DNA from: DASQTB01 sp035642095
GTDB lineage: Bacteria; Actinomycetota; UBA4738; CALAEC01
DNA: 24,245 nucleotides
Assembly (NCBI GenBank): GCA_035642095.1
Contig: DASQTB010000160.1
Location: 1 to 24,245 of the forward strand
Reading direction: 5' to 3'
Below, one piece after another: positions 7,064 to 13,909 of this stretch (position 1 is the first letter of the stretch; the number at the start of each line of letters is the position of its first letter). The position numbers and the translations under genes are program-made. Under the pieces are notes generated by a model. It had not been told where the DNA came from. It ran no database searches and was given only the letters and a program-made list of their open reading frames with translations.

Positions 7064-7347
7064 AGATCCGGGGCACCTGCGCGAACTGCGGGCGCGAGTT
7101 CCTTCCCGAGCAGGTCGAGGAGGCGGGCGGTCATTGCCCCTGGTGCGGCAAGGCGTTCAACCGGGACTACACGGCGCTGTTGGTCCAGGCGCTGCAACAG
7201 GCCGACCGGGCCGGAGACATCCTCGAGGACGCCCTCCGGGACATCGCTTCGGTCGATGAACTGGCCATGGATATCGACGAGGAGAGCGTCCTGGGGCCGC
7301 TCCGGGAGGCCCTCCGGGCGATCCGTCGCCGTCGAGCCCGGGTGTAG
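7060..7347 (+). CDS. Small protein with N-terminal zinc ribbon and acidic helical tail
   Basis: This 95-residue protein starts with a four-cysteine zinc ribbon: Cys7 and Cys10 (CANCG), Cys26 and Cys29 (CPWCG). A mostly helical, acidic segment follows (LLVQALQQADRAGDILEDALRDIASVDELAMDIDEESVLGPLREALRAIRRRR) and ends in a basic patch; only its outline is certain. GTG 7060 overlaps the receiver gene stop and is preceded by an AGGAGA-like SD. Its own stop shares one base with the start of the DUF72 gene, so receiver, zinc ribbon and DUF72 form one coupled unit. I do not recognise a named family; a nucleic-acid or protein-binding adaptor is plausible but unproven. Confidence 0.68.
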   Translation: MKIRGTCANCGREFLPEQVEEAGGHCPWCGKAFNRDYTALLVQALQQADRAGDILEDALRDIASVDELAMDIDEESVLGPLREALRAIRRRRARV

Positions 7348-8243
7348 TGGGCCGTCTCCGCACCGGGACGGCCTCCTGGACCGACAAGACCCTGCTGGAG
7401 TCCGGATGGTACCCGGCCGACGCCACCACGCCCGAGGAGCGGCTGAAGTACTACGCTGAGAAGTTCGACGTGGTCGAGGTGGATTCCACGTTCTACGGTC
7501 TCCCCTCCGAACGGAACGCGGCGCTGTGGGTGGAGCGGACCCCGAAGGACTTCACGTTCGACGTCAAGGCGTTCTCCCTGATGACCGGGCATCCGGTGCA
7601 CGTCCGGGGCCTTCCCAAGGATGCGCGGGAGTTGCTTCCCGAGGACGCCGGGCAGCGGGTCTCCGCCAAGGATGTTCCCCCCGAGGTGGTGGAGCGAGTG
7701 TGGGAGATGTTTCGGGCGGCGCTGATGCCGCTCCACTCCGCGGGGAAGCTCGGCCTGATCATGTTCCAGTACCCCCAGTGGTTCATGCCGGGAAGCAAGG
7801 CCCGGGAGCAGATCCTGGCGGCCCGGGAGGGCGTGCCCGACTTCGACATCGCCGTCGAGTACCGACAGGGGGCGTGGTTCACGGATGAGACCGCCACCCG
7901 AAGGACCCTCGACTTCCACCGTTCGGAAGGCATCCCGTTCGTAGCGGTGGACATGCCCCAGGGGTTCAAGGTCAGCGTGCCCCCCGTGGCCGAGGCCACC
8001 TCGGAGCGGTTCGCGGTGGTTCGGTTCCACGGCCGGCGGGAGGAGACGTGGACCAAGAAGAACGTTCATCCCACCGAGCGGTTCCGATACGACTACTCCG
8101 ACGAGGAACTCCGGGAGTGGGTCCCCCGGGTCGAGCGGATGACCGAGGAGACCAAGGAGACCCACGCCCTGTTCAACAACTGCTACCGGGACTACGCGGT
8201 TCGGAACGCCAAGACGTTCGCCGACCTCGTCCCCGAGGAGTGA
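7347..8243 (+). CDS. DUF72 (YecE-like) TIM-barrel protein
   Basis: This 298-residue protein has the family's usual length and signatures: RTGTASWTDK at the N-terminus, the YYAEKFDVVEVDSTFYGLPS segment, FTFDVKAF, GLIMFQYPQWF, a DIAVEYRQGAWF strand and, near the C-terminus, HALFNNCYRDYAVRNAKTF. DUF72 proteins are TIM barrels of unknown biochemical function, sometimes found near DNA-repair or Fe-S genes. GTG 7347 overlaps the previous stop TAG by one base. The product is complete. The residues around FNNCYRDYAVRNA probably line the barrel's mouth, as in other family members. Confidence 0.9.
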   Translation: MGRLRTGTASWTDKTLLESGWYPADATTPEERLKYYAEKFDVVEVDSTFYGLPSERNAALWVERTPKDFTFDVKAFSLMTGHPVHVRGLPKDARELLPEDAGQRVSAKDVPPEVVERVWEMFRAALMPLHSAGKLGLIMFQYPQWFMPGSKAREQILAAREGVPDFDIAVEYRQGAWFTDETATRRTLDFHRSEGIPFVAVDMPQGFKVSVPPVAEATSERFAVVRFHGRREETWTKKNVHPTERFRYDYSDEELREWVPRVERMTEETKETHALFNNCYRDYAVRNAKTFADLVPEE

Positions 8244-8245
8244 GG

Positions 8246-8251
8246 TAGGCT
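8246..8251 (+). promoter_or_regulatory. -10 element of the 36-residue membrane protein
   Basis: TAGGCT starts 3 bases after the DUF72 stop and lies 7 bases before GTG 8259, fitting the leaderless pattern. Confidence 0.5.
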
Positions 8252-8258
8252 CGAGGCG

Positions 8259-8369
8259 GTGGGCTTCAACGCCATGCAACCCGGCCGCGTCAAGCGGATC
8301 GACCTGATCGTCTTCCTGGTGGCCCTGGCGGTCGTGGCGGCCTTGCTGGTCTGGGCCGTGGCCGGCTGA
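8259..8369 (+). CDS. Tiny single-span membrane protein (36 aa)
   Basis: A 36-codon frame starts at GTG 8259, 7 bases after a TAGGCT -10 box. The first 14 residues are polar and basic (VGFNAMQPGRVKRI). About 20 hydrophobic residues follow to the end (DLIVFLVALAVVAALLVW then AVAG). It is therefore a predicted C-tail-anchored, single-span peptide with a positive N-side in the cytoplasm. Its TGA abuts the thiolase stop of the opposite strand, the two forming TGATCA at 8367-8372. It is shorter than ordinary gene-calling limits. No family is recognised; comparable leaderless micro-membrane proteins are known in actinobacteria as a class only. Confidence 0.6.
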   Translation: MGFNAMQPGRVKRIDLIVFLVALAVVAALLVWAVAG

Positions 8370-9539
8370 TCAGGCCTGCTCCAGGACCATGGCCATGCCC
8401 TGACCCCCGGAGATGCACAGGGCGGCGAGGCCGAGCCCGTGGCCCTTCTCTCGCATCTCGTAAGCGGTGGTGAGGACGATCCGGGCGCCGGACATCCCGA
8501 TGGGGTGGCCCAGGGCGATCGCTCCGCCGTTGGGGTTCAGCCGATCGTGGTCCAGCTTCAGCTCTCGGTCGACGGCCAGGACCTGGGCGGCGAACGCCTC
8601 GTTGATCTCGATGACGTCGAAGTCGGCCATCTGGAGGCCCGTCTTCTCCAGGACCTTCTGCACCGCGGGGACCACGCCGATGCCCATGTACGCCGGGTCG
8701 ACGCCGGCCGAGGAGGAGGCCACGATCCGGGCCAGCGGCTCTCGACCCTCGTCTCTGGCTCGGGACTCGCTCATCAGGACCAGTGCCGCCGCGCCGTCGG
8801 TCACGCCGCTGGAGTTGCCGGCCGTCACCGTGCCGTCCTCGGCGAAGACCGGCCGGAGGGTGGCCAGTCCCTCGGCCGTCGTCTCGGGGCGGGGATGCTC
8901 GTCCTCGGTGACCGCGGTGGTCTCCCCTCCAGTGACGGCGACGGGGACGATCTCCATCCCCCGGCGCGTCTTGCCGGCCTCGGCCTTCTGCTGGGTCCGG
9001 AGGGCGAACTCGTCCTGCTCCGCTCGGGGGATCGAGTACCTTCGGGCCAGGTTCTCGGCCGTCTCTCCCATGACCAGTCCGCACAGGGGGTCGAGGAAGC
9101 CGTCCCGGTACATGCCGTCGTGGACCGGGGCGTTTCCCATGCGGTATCCGAACCGCATCCGGTCGAGGATGGCCGGGGTCCGGGTCATGTTCTCGTAGCC
9201 GCCGGCCACGGCGACCTCCGCCTCCGCCAGAGCGATCTGCTGGGCGGCGGACTCGATCGCCTTGACGCCGGACCCGCAGGCCATGTTGACCGTGAACGCC
9301 GGAATCTCCTGGGGCAGGCCAGAGCGGTACGCGACTTGTCGCGCGGTGTTCGGCCCGTTCCCGGCCTGCCTGGCGTGGCCGTACACCGCGATGTCGATGT
9401 GGCTGGGGTCGACGTTGGACCGACGGAGGGCCTCGCGGGTGGCGGTGATGGCCAGGTCGACCACCGGCACCTCTGAGAACGCCCCCAGGAACTTACCGAT
9501 CGCCGTTCGAGCGCCCTCGACAATGACCGCTCGTTCCAC
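8370..9539 (-). CDS. Acetyl-CoA C-acetyltransferase / thiolase
   Basis: This 389-residue protein is a full-length type II thiolase. The acyl-carrying Cys88 lies in NMACGSGVKAI, His345 in GHPIG and the acid/base Cys375 in CISGGQG; NEAFAAQ is also present. It condenses two acetyl-CoA to acetoacetyl-CoA, or cleaves 3-ketoacyl-CoA, in the cytoplasm. Chain-length preference cannot be read. The GTG start at 9539 is supported by a TACACT -10 box 6 bases upstream on the same strand. It stands alone on the minus strand, converging directly on the small membrane protein gene. Roles in fatty-acid breakdown or polyhydroxyalkanoate/isoprenoid precursors are all possible. Confidence 0.93.
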   Translation of the reverse strand: MERAVIVEGARTAIGKFLGAFSEVPVVDLAITATREALRRSNVDPSHIDIAVYGHARQAGNGPNTARQVAYRSGLPQEIPAFTVNMACGSGVKAIESAAQQIALAEAEVAVAGGYENMTRTPAILDRMRFGYRMGNAPVHDGMYRDGFLDPLCGLVMGETAENLARRYSIPRAEQDEFALRTQQKAEAGKTRRGMEIVPVAVTGGETTAVTEDEHPRPETTAEGLATLRPVFAEDGTVTAGNSSGVTDGAAALVLMSESRARDEGREPLARIVASSSAGVDPAYMGIGVVPAVQKVLEKTGLQMADFDVIEINEAFAAQVLAVDRELKLDHDRLNPNGGAIALGHPIGMSGARIVLTTAYEMREKGHGLGLAALCISGGQGMAMVLEQA

Positions 9540-9545
9540 GCCATC

Positions 9546-9551
9546 AGTGTA
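9546..9551 (-). promoter_or_regulatory. -10 element of the thiolase gene
   Basis: On the minus strand TACACT is followed by 6 bases and GTG 9539. It lies in the 27-base gap to the stop of the DnaQ-UvrC gene. Confidence 0.5.
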
Positions 9552-9566
9552 GCCGCCGTCGCGAAG

Positions 9567-11213
9567 CTACCGGCGGGCGGCGGCGAAGAGGCGGGTCAGT
9601 CGGGCCAGGGTCGCGCCGCCGTCGATCGGTTCGGCCGGAGCGTGGTCCGCCCGGACCACCCTGGCGGATCGGAGGGCGGTCACCGCCGCCCGGACCTCAT
9701 CGACGGCTTCCAAGGGTGTCGGCGCGGGGTAGCCGTCCTCGTCGCCCCGCCGAACCAGGGCTCCCCGGCGAAATCGGTGGCGGCGCCCCTCGACCTCCAC
9801 CTCGAGCCGCCCCGCCTCGACGAACCACCGCTCCTGCCGGCTTCGGGACAGGGCCGACACCAGGGCGTCGAGACGGTCCCTGGTGTCGGCGGCTTCCTCG
9901 AACCGTTCCTGGCCGGCCAGCCGGCCCATCCGGCCTTCGAGCGCCGCGAGGAGCCCGCCCGGTGAGGAGAGGGCGTGCCGGAGGGACCGGACGAGCCCCT
10001 CGTAGCGCTCGGGGGAGATCCGGCCGTCGCATGGCGCGGCGCACCGGTGGAGATCGGCCAGCGCGCACGGCGCGAACCGGGTCGACCGACCCATGGCGGT
10101 TGTGCATCGCCGGATGGGGACGACTTCCTCCAAGGCTTCCTTGGCCAGGCGGGCGGCGTGCGAGCTACGGAAGGGGCCCAGGTACGCGCCTCGGCCGGCC
10201 GCTCGCCGGACGACCTTCAGCCGGGGCCACGCCTCGTCCAGGTCCAGCTTGAGGTAGGCATACCGTCGCCAGGACTTGCCCCGGCGGTTGTACCGCGGGG
10301 CGTGGCGGCGGATCAGCCGAGTCTCCAGGACCAGGGCCTCGAGCTCCGTCGCGCACGGATGGGCCTCGACGTACCCGACCTCGGCCAGCAGCGACTCGAT
10401 CCTCTTCCGATCGTCGCCGTAGAAGTACGACCGGACGCGAGCCCTGATGTCTTTCGCCTTGCCGACGTACAGCACCTCGCCCGGACCGGACGGGCCCGGC
10501 TCACGGCGGAACACGTACACCCCGGGGACGTTCGGAAGCCCGTCGGCCAGGCGGACCTTGGCGAAGTGGCGGGTTCCCTTGGCCCGTACCGCTTCTCGAA
10601 GGTCGGCCAGGGTGAGGATCCCCAGGCGTCCTCCGGCGTCGAGCAGACCGTGGAGGACCTCGGCGCAGGCTTCGGCGTCCTCCAGGGCTCGGTGGCACGG
10701 CTCGGAGACGGTCCGGAAGAAGCGGGCCAGGGTGGCCAGCCGCACGTTTGGCACGTCGTCCGGGCCGAGCACCCGGCGGGCCAACCGTGCGGTGCACACC
10801 GGCGGCCCTTCGATCCGTTCGTAGCCGAGGCGATCGAGGTCGTGGTTCAGGAACCGGAAGTCGAACCCGGCGTTGTGGGCCACGAACACCGTACCCCGGA
10901 GGAACTCGATCAGCGACGGAAGGACAGCTTCCACCGAGGGCGCCTCCCGGACCAGGTACTCGTCGATGCCGGTGAGGTAGGTGATGAAGCGGGGGATCGG
11001 CACGCCCGGGTTGACCAGGGTGTGGAACGTGCCGACGCGCTCACCGCCACGGAACGTCACCGCCCCGATCTCGGTGATGCCCGACTCGGGTGGGGCCCCG
11101 CCGGTAGTTTCCAGGTCCACGCAGGCGAAGGTGACCTCGTGGAGGGGGACACCAAGGTCGTCGAAGCTGGCCTGGATCGTTTCCGACGCCTCTCGCGCAG
11201 CCAAGGTCCGCAC
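9567..11213 (-). CDS. DnaQ-type DEDDh exonuclease fused to a GIY-YIG (UvrC/Cho-like) nuclease
   Basis: From GTG 11213 the 548-residue product has two nuclease domains. Residues about 28-190 are a DEDDh 3'-5' exonuclease: Asp33 and Glu35 (VDLETTG), Asp118 (HNAGFDF), His174 and Asp179 (HRALEDA). Residues about 225-310 are a GIY-YIG domain: GVYVF at 231, LYVGKAK at 248-254, the arginines of DIRARVRSYF, and Glu297 in ALVLETRLI. A UVR-like coiled pair (RFEEAADTRDRL) follows near 450-470; the RNase H-like nuclease of full UvrC is absent. The protein probably incises and trims damaged DNA. GTG 11213 has a GGGGAGGG SD 5 bases upstream. The upstream extension to 11405 is rejected because it runs through the promoter and the divergent gene. 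Control by LexA is predicted (see 11261-11280). Confidence 0.88.
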   Translation of the reverse strand: MRTLAAREASETIQASFDDLGVPLHEVTFACVDLETTGGAPPESGITEIGAVTFRGGERVGTFHTLVNPGVPIPRFITYLTGIDEYLVREAPSVEAVLPSLIEFLRGTVFVAHNAGFDFRFLNHDLDRLGYERIEGPPVCTARLARRVLGPDDVPNVRLATLARFFRTVSEPCHRALEDAEACAEVLHGLLDAGGRLGILTLADLREAVRAKGTRHFAKVRLADGLPNVPGVYVFRREPGPSGPGEVLYVGKAKDIRARVRSYFYGDDRKRIESLLAEVGYVEAHPCATELEALVLETRLIRRHAPRYNRRGKSWRRYAYLKLDLDEAWPRLKVVRRAAGRGAYLGPFRSSHAARLAKEALEEVVPIRRCTTAMGRSTRFAPCALADLHRCAAPCDGRISPERYEGLVRSLRHALSSPGGLLAALEGRMGRLAGQERFEEAADTRDRLDALVSALSRSRQERWFVEAGRLEVEVEGRRHRFRRGALVRRGDEDGYPAPTPLEAVDEVRAAVTALRSARVVRADHAPAEPIDGGATLARLTRLFAAARR

Positions 11214-11254
11214 CGTAGCCCTCCCCGGTGACACGGCCGGCCGCGCGAGCGGAG

Positions 11255-11284
11255 AGGATACCTCGAACGCCTGTTCGAGGTCAA
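11255..11284 (-). promoter_or_regulatory. Strong promoter of the DnaQ-UvrC fusion gene
   Basis: On the minus strand, -35 TTGACC (11284-11279) and -10 TATCCT (11260-11255) are separated by 18 bases. The start site should fall near 11248, giving a leader of about 35 bases with a good SD before GTG 11213. This is one of the best sigma70-type matches in the window. Confidence 0.7.
11261..11280. promoter_or_regulatory. LexA (SOS) box between -35 and -10
   Basis: A perfect inverted repeat, CCTCGAAC-GCCT-GTTCGAGG, fills the promoter spacer of the DnaQ-UvrC gene and also lies where the -35 of the divergent gene should be. Its core, read on the minus strand as CGAAC-AGGC-GTTCG, matches the Gram-positive/actinobacterial SOS box CGAAC-RNRY-GTTCG at every position. 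LexA bound here would block both promoters. Confidence 0.8.
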
Positions 11285-11293
11285 GCCAGCGGC

Positions 11294-11299
11294 TAGGAT
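11294..11299 (+). promoter_or_regulatory. -10 element of the divergent zinc-ribbon gene
   Basis: TAGGAT lies 7 bases before GTG 11307. Its -35 region (about 11271-11276) overlaps the LexA box. Confidence 0.5.
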
Positions 11300-11306
11300 G
11301 ACGGCC

Positions 11307-11534
11307 GTGGGTGGCACAGCCGGGACGCGGTTCCGGTGCCTCTCCTGCGGCAACCTCACCCGGTTCGACGTGGTGGAGAGCTCGACCACCCGGGCCTATT
11401 ACCACTTCTCCCTGAGCGGTGAGCTCACCGTGGAGGATCGTGAGGTCCTCCGGGCCGACCGGGAGCGTGTCACGTGCCGGTGGTGCGGTTCGTCCGACCA
11501 GATCGAAGAGGTGCCCGTGGAGCCGGAAGAGTGA
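11307..11534 (+). CDS. Small zinc-ribbon protein divergent from the SOS-type nuclease gene
   Basis: From GTG 11307 the product is 75 residues with a split four-cysteine site: CLSCG near residue 11 and CRWCG near residue 60. Between them is a strand-rich segment (FDVVESSTTRAYYHFSLSGELTVEDREVL). The tail is acidic (EEVPVEPEE). An ATG at 11298 would add three residues but overlaps the -10 box. The gene shares its upstream region, including the LexA box, with the DnaQ-UvrC fusion, so it may also be damage-inducible. Its stop overlaps the GTG of the racemase-like gene by 4 bases, suggesting shared translation with it. No named family is recognised. Confidence 0.68.
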   Translation: MGGTAGTRFRCLSCGNLTRFDVVESSTTRAYYHFSLSGELTVEDREVLRADRERVTCRWCGSSDQIEEVPVEPEE

Positions 11535-12682
11535 GCGGGCCTCTCGCCGGGGTCCGGATCCTCGACCTGACTCGTCTGCTCCCCGGGAACTACTGCACGC
11601 TACTCCTGGCGGACCTCGGCGCGGATGTGGTCAAGGTCGAGGAGCGGGGACGAGGCGACTCCATCAGGTGGGCCCCTCCGTTGGTCGACGGCCAGGGAGC
11701 CGTCCATCGCGCGCTCAACCGGGGGAAGCGGTCGATGGTCCTCGACCTGAAATCCCCCGAGGGTCCGGCGATCCTCCGAAGGCTCGTGGCGAGCGCGGAC
11801 GCGTTGGTCGAGTCGTTCCGGCCGGGGGTGATGGCTCGTCTGGGCGGGGCCTACGCCACCCTGGCCGAGGTCAATCCCCGGCTGGTCTACTGCGCGCTGA
11901 CCGGCTATGGGCAGGACGGGCCCTACCGCGGCCGAGCCGGCCACGACATCGACTACATCGGATACGCGGGGATCCTTGGTGCGTCCCTCGACCGCGGCGG
12001 CGCCCCCGTGCTTCCGGCGATCCAGGTGGGTGACTTCGGCGGGGGCATGGCCGCCGCGTTCGGTATCGCCGCCGGCCTGCGGGAGGCTGCTGTCATGGGT
12101 CGCGGCCGGTTCGTCGATGTGGCGATGCTCGACGTGGCCGTGTCGTGGACCGCGGTGCCGTTGGCCTCGACGCTGGGCACGGGGACCGTTCCGGTCAAGG
12201 ATGCCCTGTCCGGCGGGCTGGCGTGCTACCGAACCTACCGGTGCGCGGACGGACGGCACGTCGCCGTGGGAGCCCTGGAGCCGAAGTTCTGGCGGAAGCT
12301 GTGCGAGTGTCTCGGCGTTCCGGATCTCGTCGACCAGCACATGGCGCTTCCGCCCGAGCAGGAGCGCGTCGCCGCACGGCTGGCGGACGTGTTCATCCGC
12401 CGGCCCCGGGACGAGTGGGTGGCCGAACTGGCGGACGTCGAAGCCTGCGTGGCCCCGGTGAACGACGTGGCGGAGGCCAGCCGAGATTCGCAGGTCCAGT
12501 CGCGGGACATGGTGGTCGAGGTGGACGGCCGGCCGGTGGGCCCCGGGGCGGTGGTGAAGGCCGGCCATCCACCCGCGGCTCGCCCGGCGCCGGGACTCGG
12601 CGAGCATACCGAGGAGGTGCTCGGAGAGGCCGGGTTCTCCGAGGCGGAGGTCGAGGACCTCCGTGCGCAAGGAGTGGTCTGA
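11531..12682 (+). CDS. CaiB/BaiF family, alpha-methylacyl-CoA racemase-like
   Basis: This 383-residue protein is a class III CoA-transferase-fold enzyme (GVRILDLTRLLPGNYCTLLLADLGADVVKVE at the N-terminus). The residues that mark alpha-methylacyl-CoA racemases are present: His138-Asp139 in GHDIDY, Asp168 in VGDFGGG and Glu250 in GALEPKFW. Their spacing (30 and 82) closely matches His126, Asp156 and Glu241 of the mycobacterial racemase MCR, where they move the alpha proton of 2-methylacyl-CoA. A racemase in branched-chain fatty-acid or sterol side-chain breakdown is thus more likely than a true CoA transferase. GTG 11531 overlaps the upstream zinc-ribbon stop (GTGA). The product is complete. 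Confidence 0.85.
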   Translation: MSGPLAGVRILDLTRLLPGNYCTLLLADLGADVVKVEERGRGDSIRWAPPLVDGQGAVHRALNRGKRSMVLDLKSPEGPAILRRLVASADALVESFRPGVMARLGGAYATLAEVNPRLVYCALTGYGQDGPYRGRAGHDIDYIGYAGILGASLDRGGAPVLPAIQVGDFGGGMAAAFGIAAGLREAAVMGRGRFVDVAMLDVAVSWTAVPLASTLGTGTVPVKDALSGGLACYRTYRCADGRHVAVGALEPKFWRKLCECLGVPDLVDQHMALPPEQERVAARLADVFIRRPRDEWVAELADVEACVAPVNDVAEASRDSQVQSRDMVVEVDGRPVGPGAVVKAGHPPAARPAPGLGEHTEEVLGEAGFSEAEVEDLRAQGVV

Positions 12683-12721
12683 GGGGAGCACGTCGACGGG
12701 GTCCGTGTCAGAGGGTCCGGC

Positions 12722-12727
12722 TAGCCT
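12722..12727 (+). promoter_or_regulatory. -10 element of the Cys-rich small protein gene
   Basis: TAGCCT lies 8 bases before ATG 12736, in the 53-base gap after the racemase-like gene. No clear -35 is visible. Confidence 0.45.
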
Positions 12728-12735
12728 CGACCCTG

Positions 12736-12972
12736 ATGAGCGAACCCGAACCGCTCCGCATCGAGTGTCGGTCGTGCATCCACGACGGCACCTCCCAGTG
12801 CGACGACTGCGTGGTGAGCTTTCTCCTCGACCGTGACCAGGGCGCCGTGGTGGTCGATGCCGACGAGGCCCGGGCCCTGCGAAGCCTCGGTGAGGCCGGG
12901 TTGGTTCCCCTCCTCAAGCTGACCCCGAAGCCGGCGCCCGGTGGCGACCCCCCATCGGAGGAGGCGGGATGA
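12736..12972 (+). CDS. Cys-rich small protein (CxxC...CxxC)
   Basis: This 78-residue protein has a compact four-cysteine site near its N-terminus, ECRSCIHDGTSQCDDCVVSFLL, with only about nine residues between the two CxxC pairs. A short helical part with VVVDADEARALRSLGEAGLVPLLKL follows, then a Pro-rich tail. The C-x2-C-x8-C-x2-C-VV pattern resembles small conserved actinobacterial proteins that lack a known function. ATG 12736 is supported by a -10 box 8 bases upstream and by the position of the motif. It converges on the YgfZ gene with only 6 bases between stops. Metal binding is likely; the role is unknown. Confidence 0.68.
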   Translation: MSEPEPLRIECRSCIHDGTSQCDDCVVSFLLDRDQGAVVVDADEARALRSLGEAGLVPLLKLTPKPAPGGDPPSEEAG

Positions 12973-12978
12973 TTGGGT

Positions 12979-13881
12979 TCAGCCGAACGGCCGGGCGATC
13001 CCTCGGACCACGAGAGGGCGATCGTCGGGAGCCACCAGCACGGCTTCCCTGGACGCCCACCGGACCCGCACGATTGCCGCCGAGCCCGAGTCATCCTTCG
13101 GCTCGGCGCTGGTGACCACTCCCGCGTCGGATCCGTTGGCCCTGATCGAGTCCCCCGCGGAGATCCTGGACCCCGCGGTCGCCGCGAGCAGGACGAAGGG
13201 CGGGTGGCCGAGGTTGCGGACCCTGGCCACGGCCTCCTGGCCCAGGAAGCAGCCCTTGCGGTAGCCGATCAGGTCCTCGGCTGCCGCTTCCTGGGGAAGG
13301 GCGTCTTCACCGAGGTCCACGCCGACCCGGGCTCGGCCGCCGAGGATCCGCCAGGCCTCGATGGCTTCGGGGGTGGCTTCGGTCAGACCGCCATCCAAGG
13401 CCGACCTCCGAGCGTCGGGCAACGACGATGCGTGGAGCAAGACGTCGAACCCGGATCCCAGGAGCGAAGGACGAGCGGTGACGTCGCTCGGCGCCCGGGG
13501 GACCCCTCCCGGTGGGGCGCCGGGGAACGCCAGGAGCCCCAGCGACGCGGTGACGTCGTCGAGCGCAACGTCGGAGGAGAGCACGTACGGGTCCAGGGCC
13601 TCGTCGATTGGGGTGTCCTGGATCGGATCCTGGACCAGGACCAGATCCTCGTTCCTCCGCAGGACGGTCACGCCGGCCCGGACCCGTCCCGTGGCCGAGA
13701 GCAGCAGGGATCGCCGGGACGACCCCGGTTCCAGCCGGCCGAGATCCGCGGAAAGAAGGTCGTTCAGCCACGCGTGAGCGTCGGCTCCGCGAACGGCGAT
13801 CTTCCGCCACATGCTCAGGTCGGCGAACGCTCTGCCCGAATCCAGGGCGGCCACCTGCTCGTCCAGGGGCGGACCCTCCAT
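12979..13881 (-). CDS. ygfZ: YgfZ/GcvT-like folate-binding protein
   Basis: The product is about 300 residues and carries the YgfZ signature KGCFLGQEAVARVRNLGHP (the Cys is residue 211 from this start), after a GcvT-like N-terminal domain (FADLSMWRKIAVRGADAHAWLNDLLSAD). YgfZ proteins bind tetrahydrofolate and help maintain or repair certain Fe-S enzymes, including tRNA-modifying ones. The start is placed at ATG 13881 (MEGPPL) rather than the ATG at 13893, because TATGCT lies 7 bases before 13881 and includes the upstream ATG; this matches the leaderless pattern. The longer form would add only four residues. It is the last gene of a minus-strand run, 28 bases below the GNAT gene, and shares the Fe-S theme with the carrier gene at 375. 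Confidence 0.85.
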   Translation of the reverse strand: MEGPPLDEQVAALDSGRAFADLSMWRKIAVRGADAHAWLNDLLSADLGRLEPGSSRRSLLLSATGRVRAGVTVLRRNEDLVLVQDPIQDTPIDEALDPYVLSSDVALDDVTASLGLLAFPGAPPGGVPRAPSDVTARPSLLGSGFDVLLHASSLPDARRSALDGGLTEATPEAIEAWRILGGRARVGVDLGEDALPQEAAAEDLIGYRKGCFLGQEAVARVRNLGHPPFVLLAATAGSRISAGDSIRANGSDAGVVTSAEPKDDSGSAAIVRVRWASREAVLVAPDDRPLVVRGIARPFG

Positions 13882-13888
13882 CCGGTCC

Positions 13889-13894
13889 AGCATA
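13889..13894 (-). promoter_or_regulatory. -10 element of the YgfZ gene
   Basis: On the minus strand TATGCT is followed by 7 bases and ATG 13881. Confidence 0.45.
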
Positions 13895-13909
13895 CGGCGG
13901 GTCGCCGAC

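Noticed and set aside
11214..11405. N-terminal extension of the DnaQ-UvrC protein
   Set aside because: It would translate through the -35/-10 and LexA box and into the divergent gene; GTG 11213 has a good SD and begins just before the exonuclease domain.
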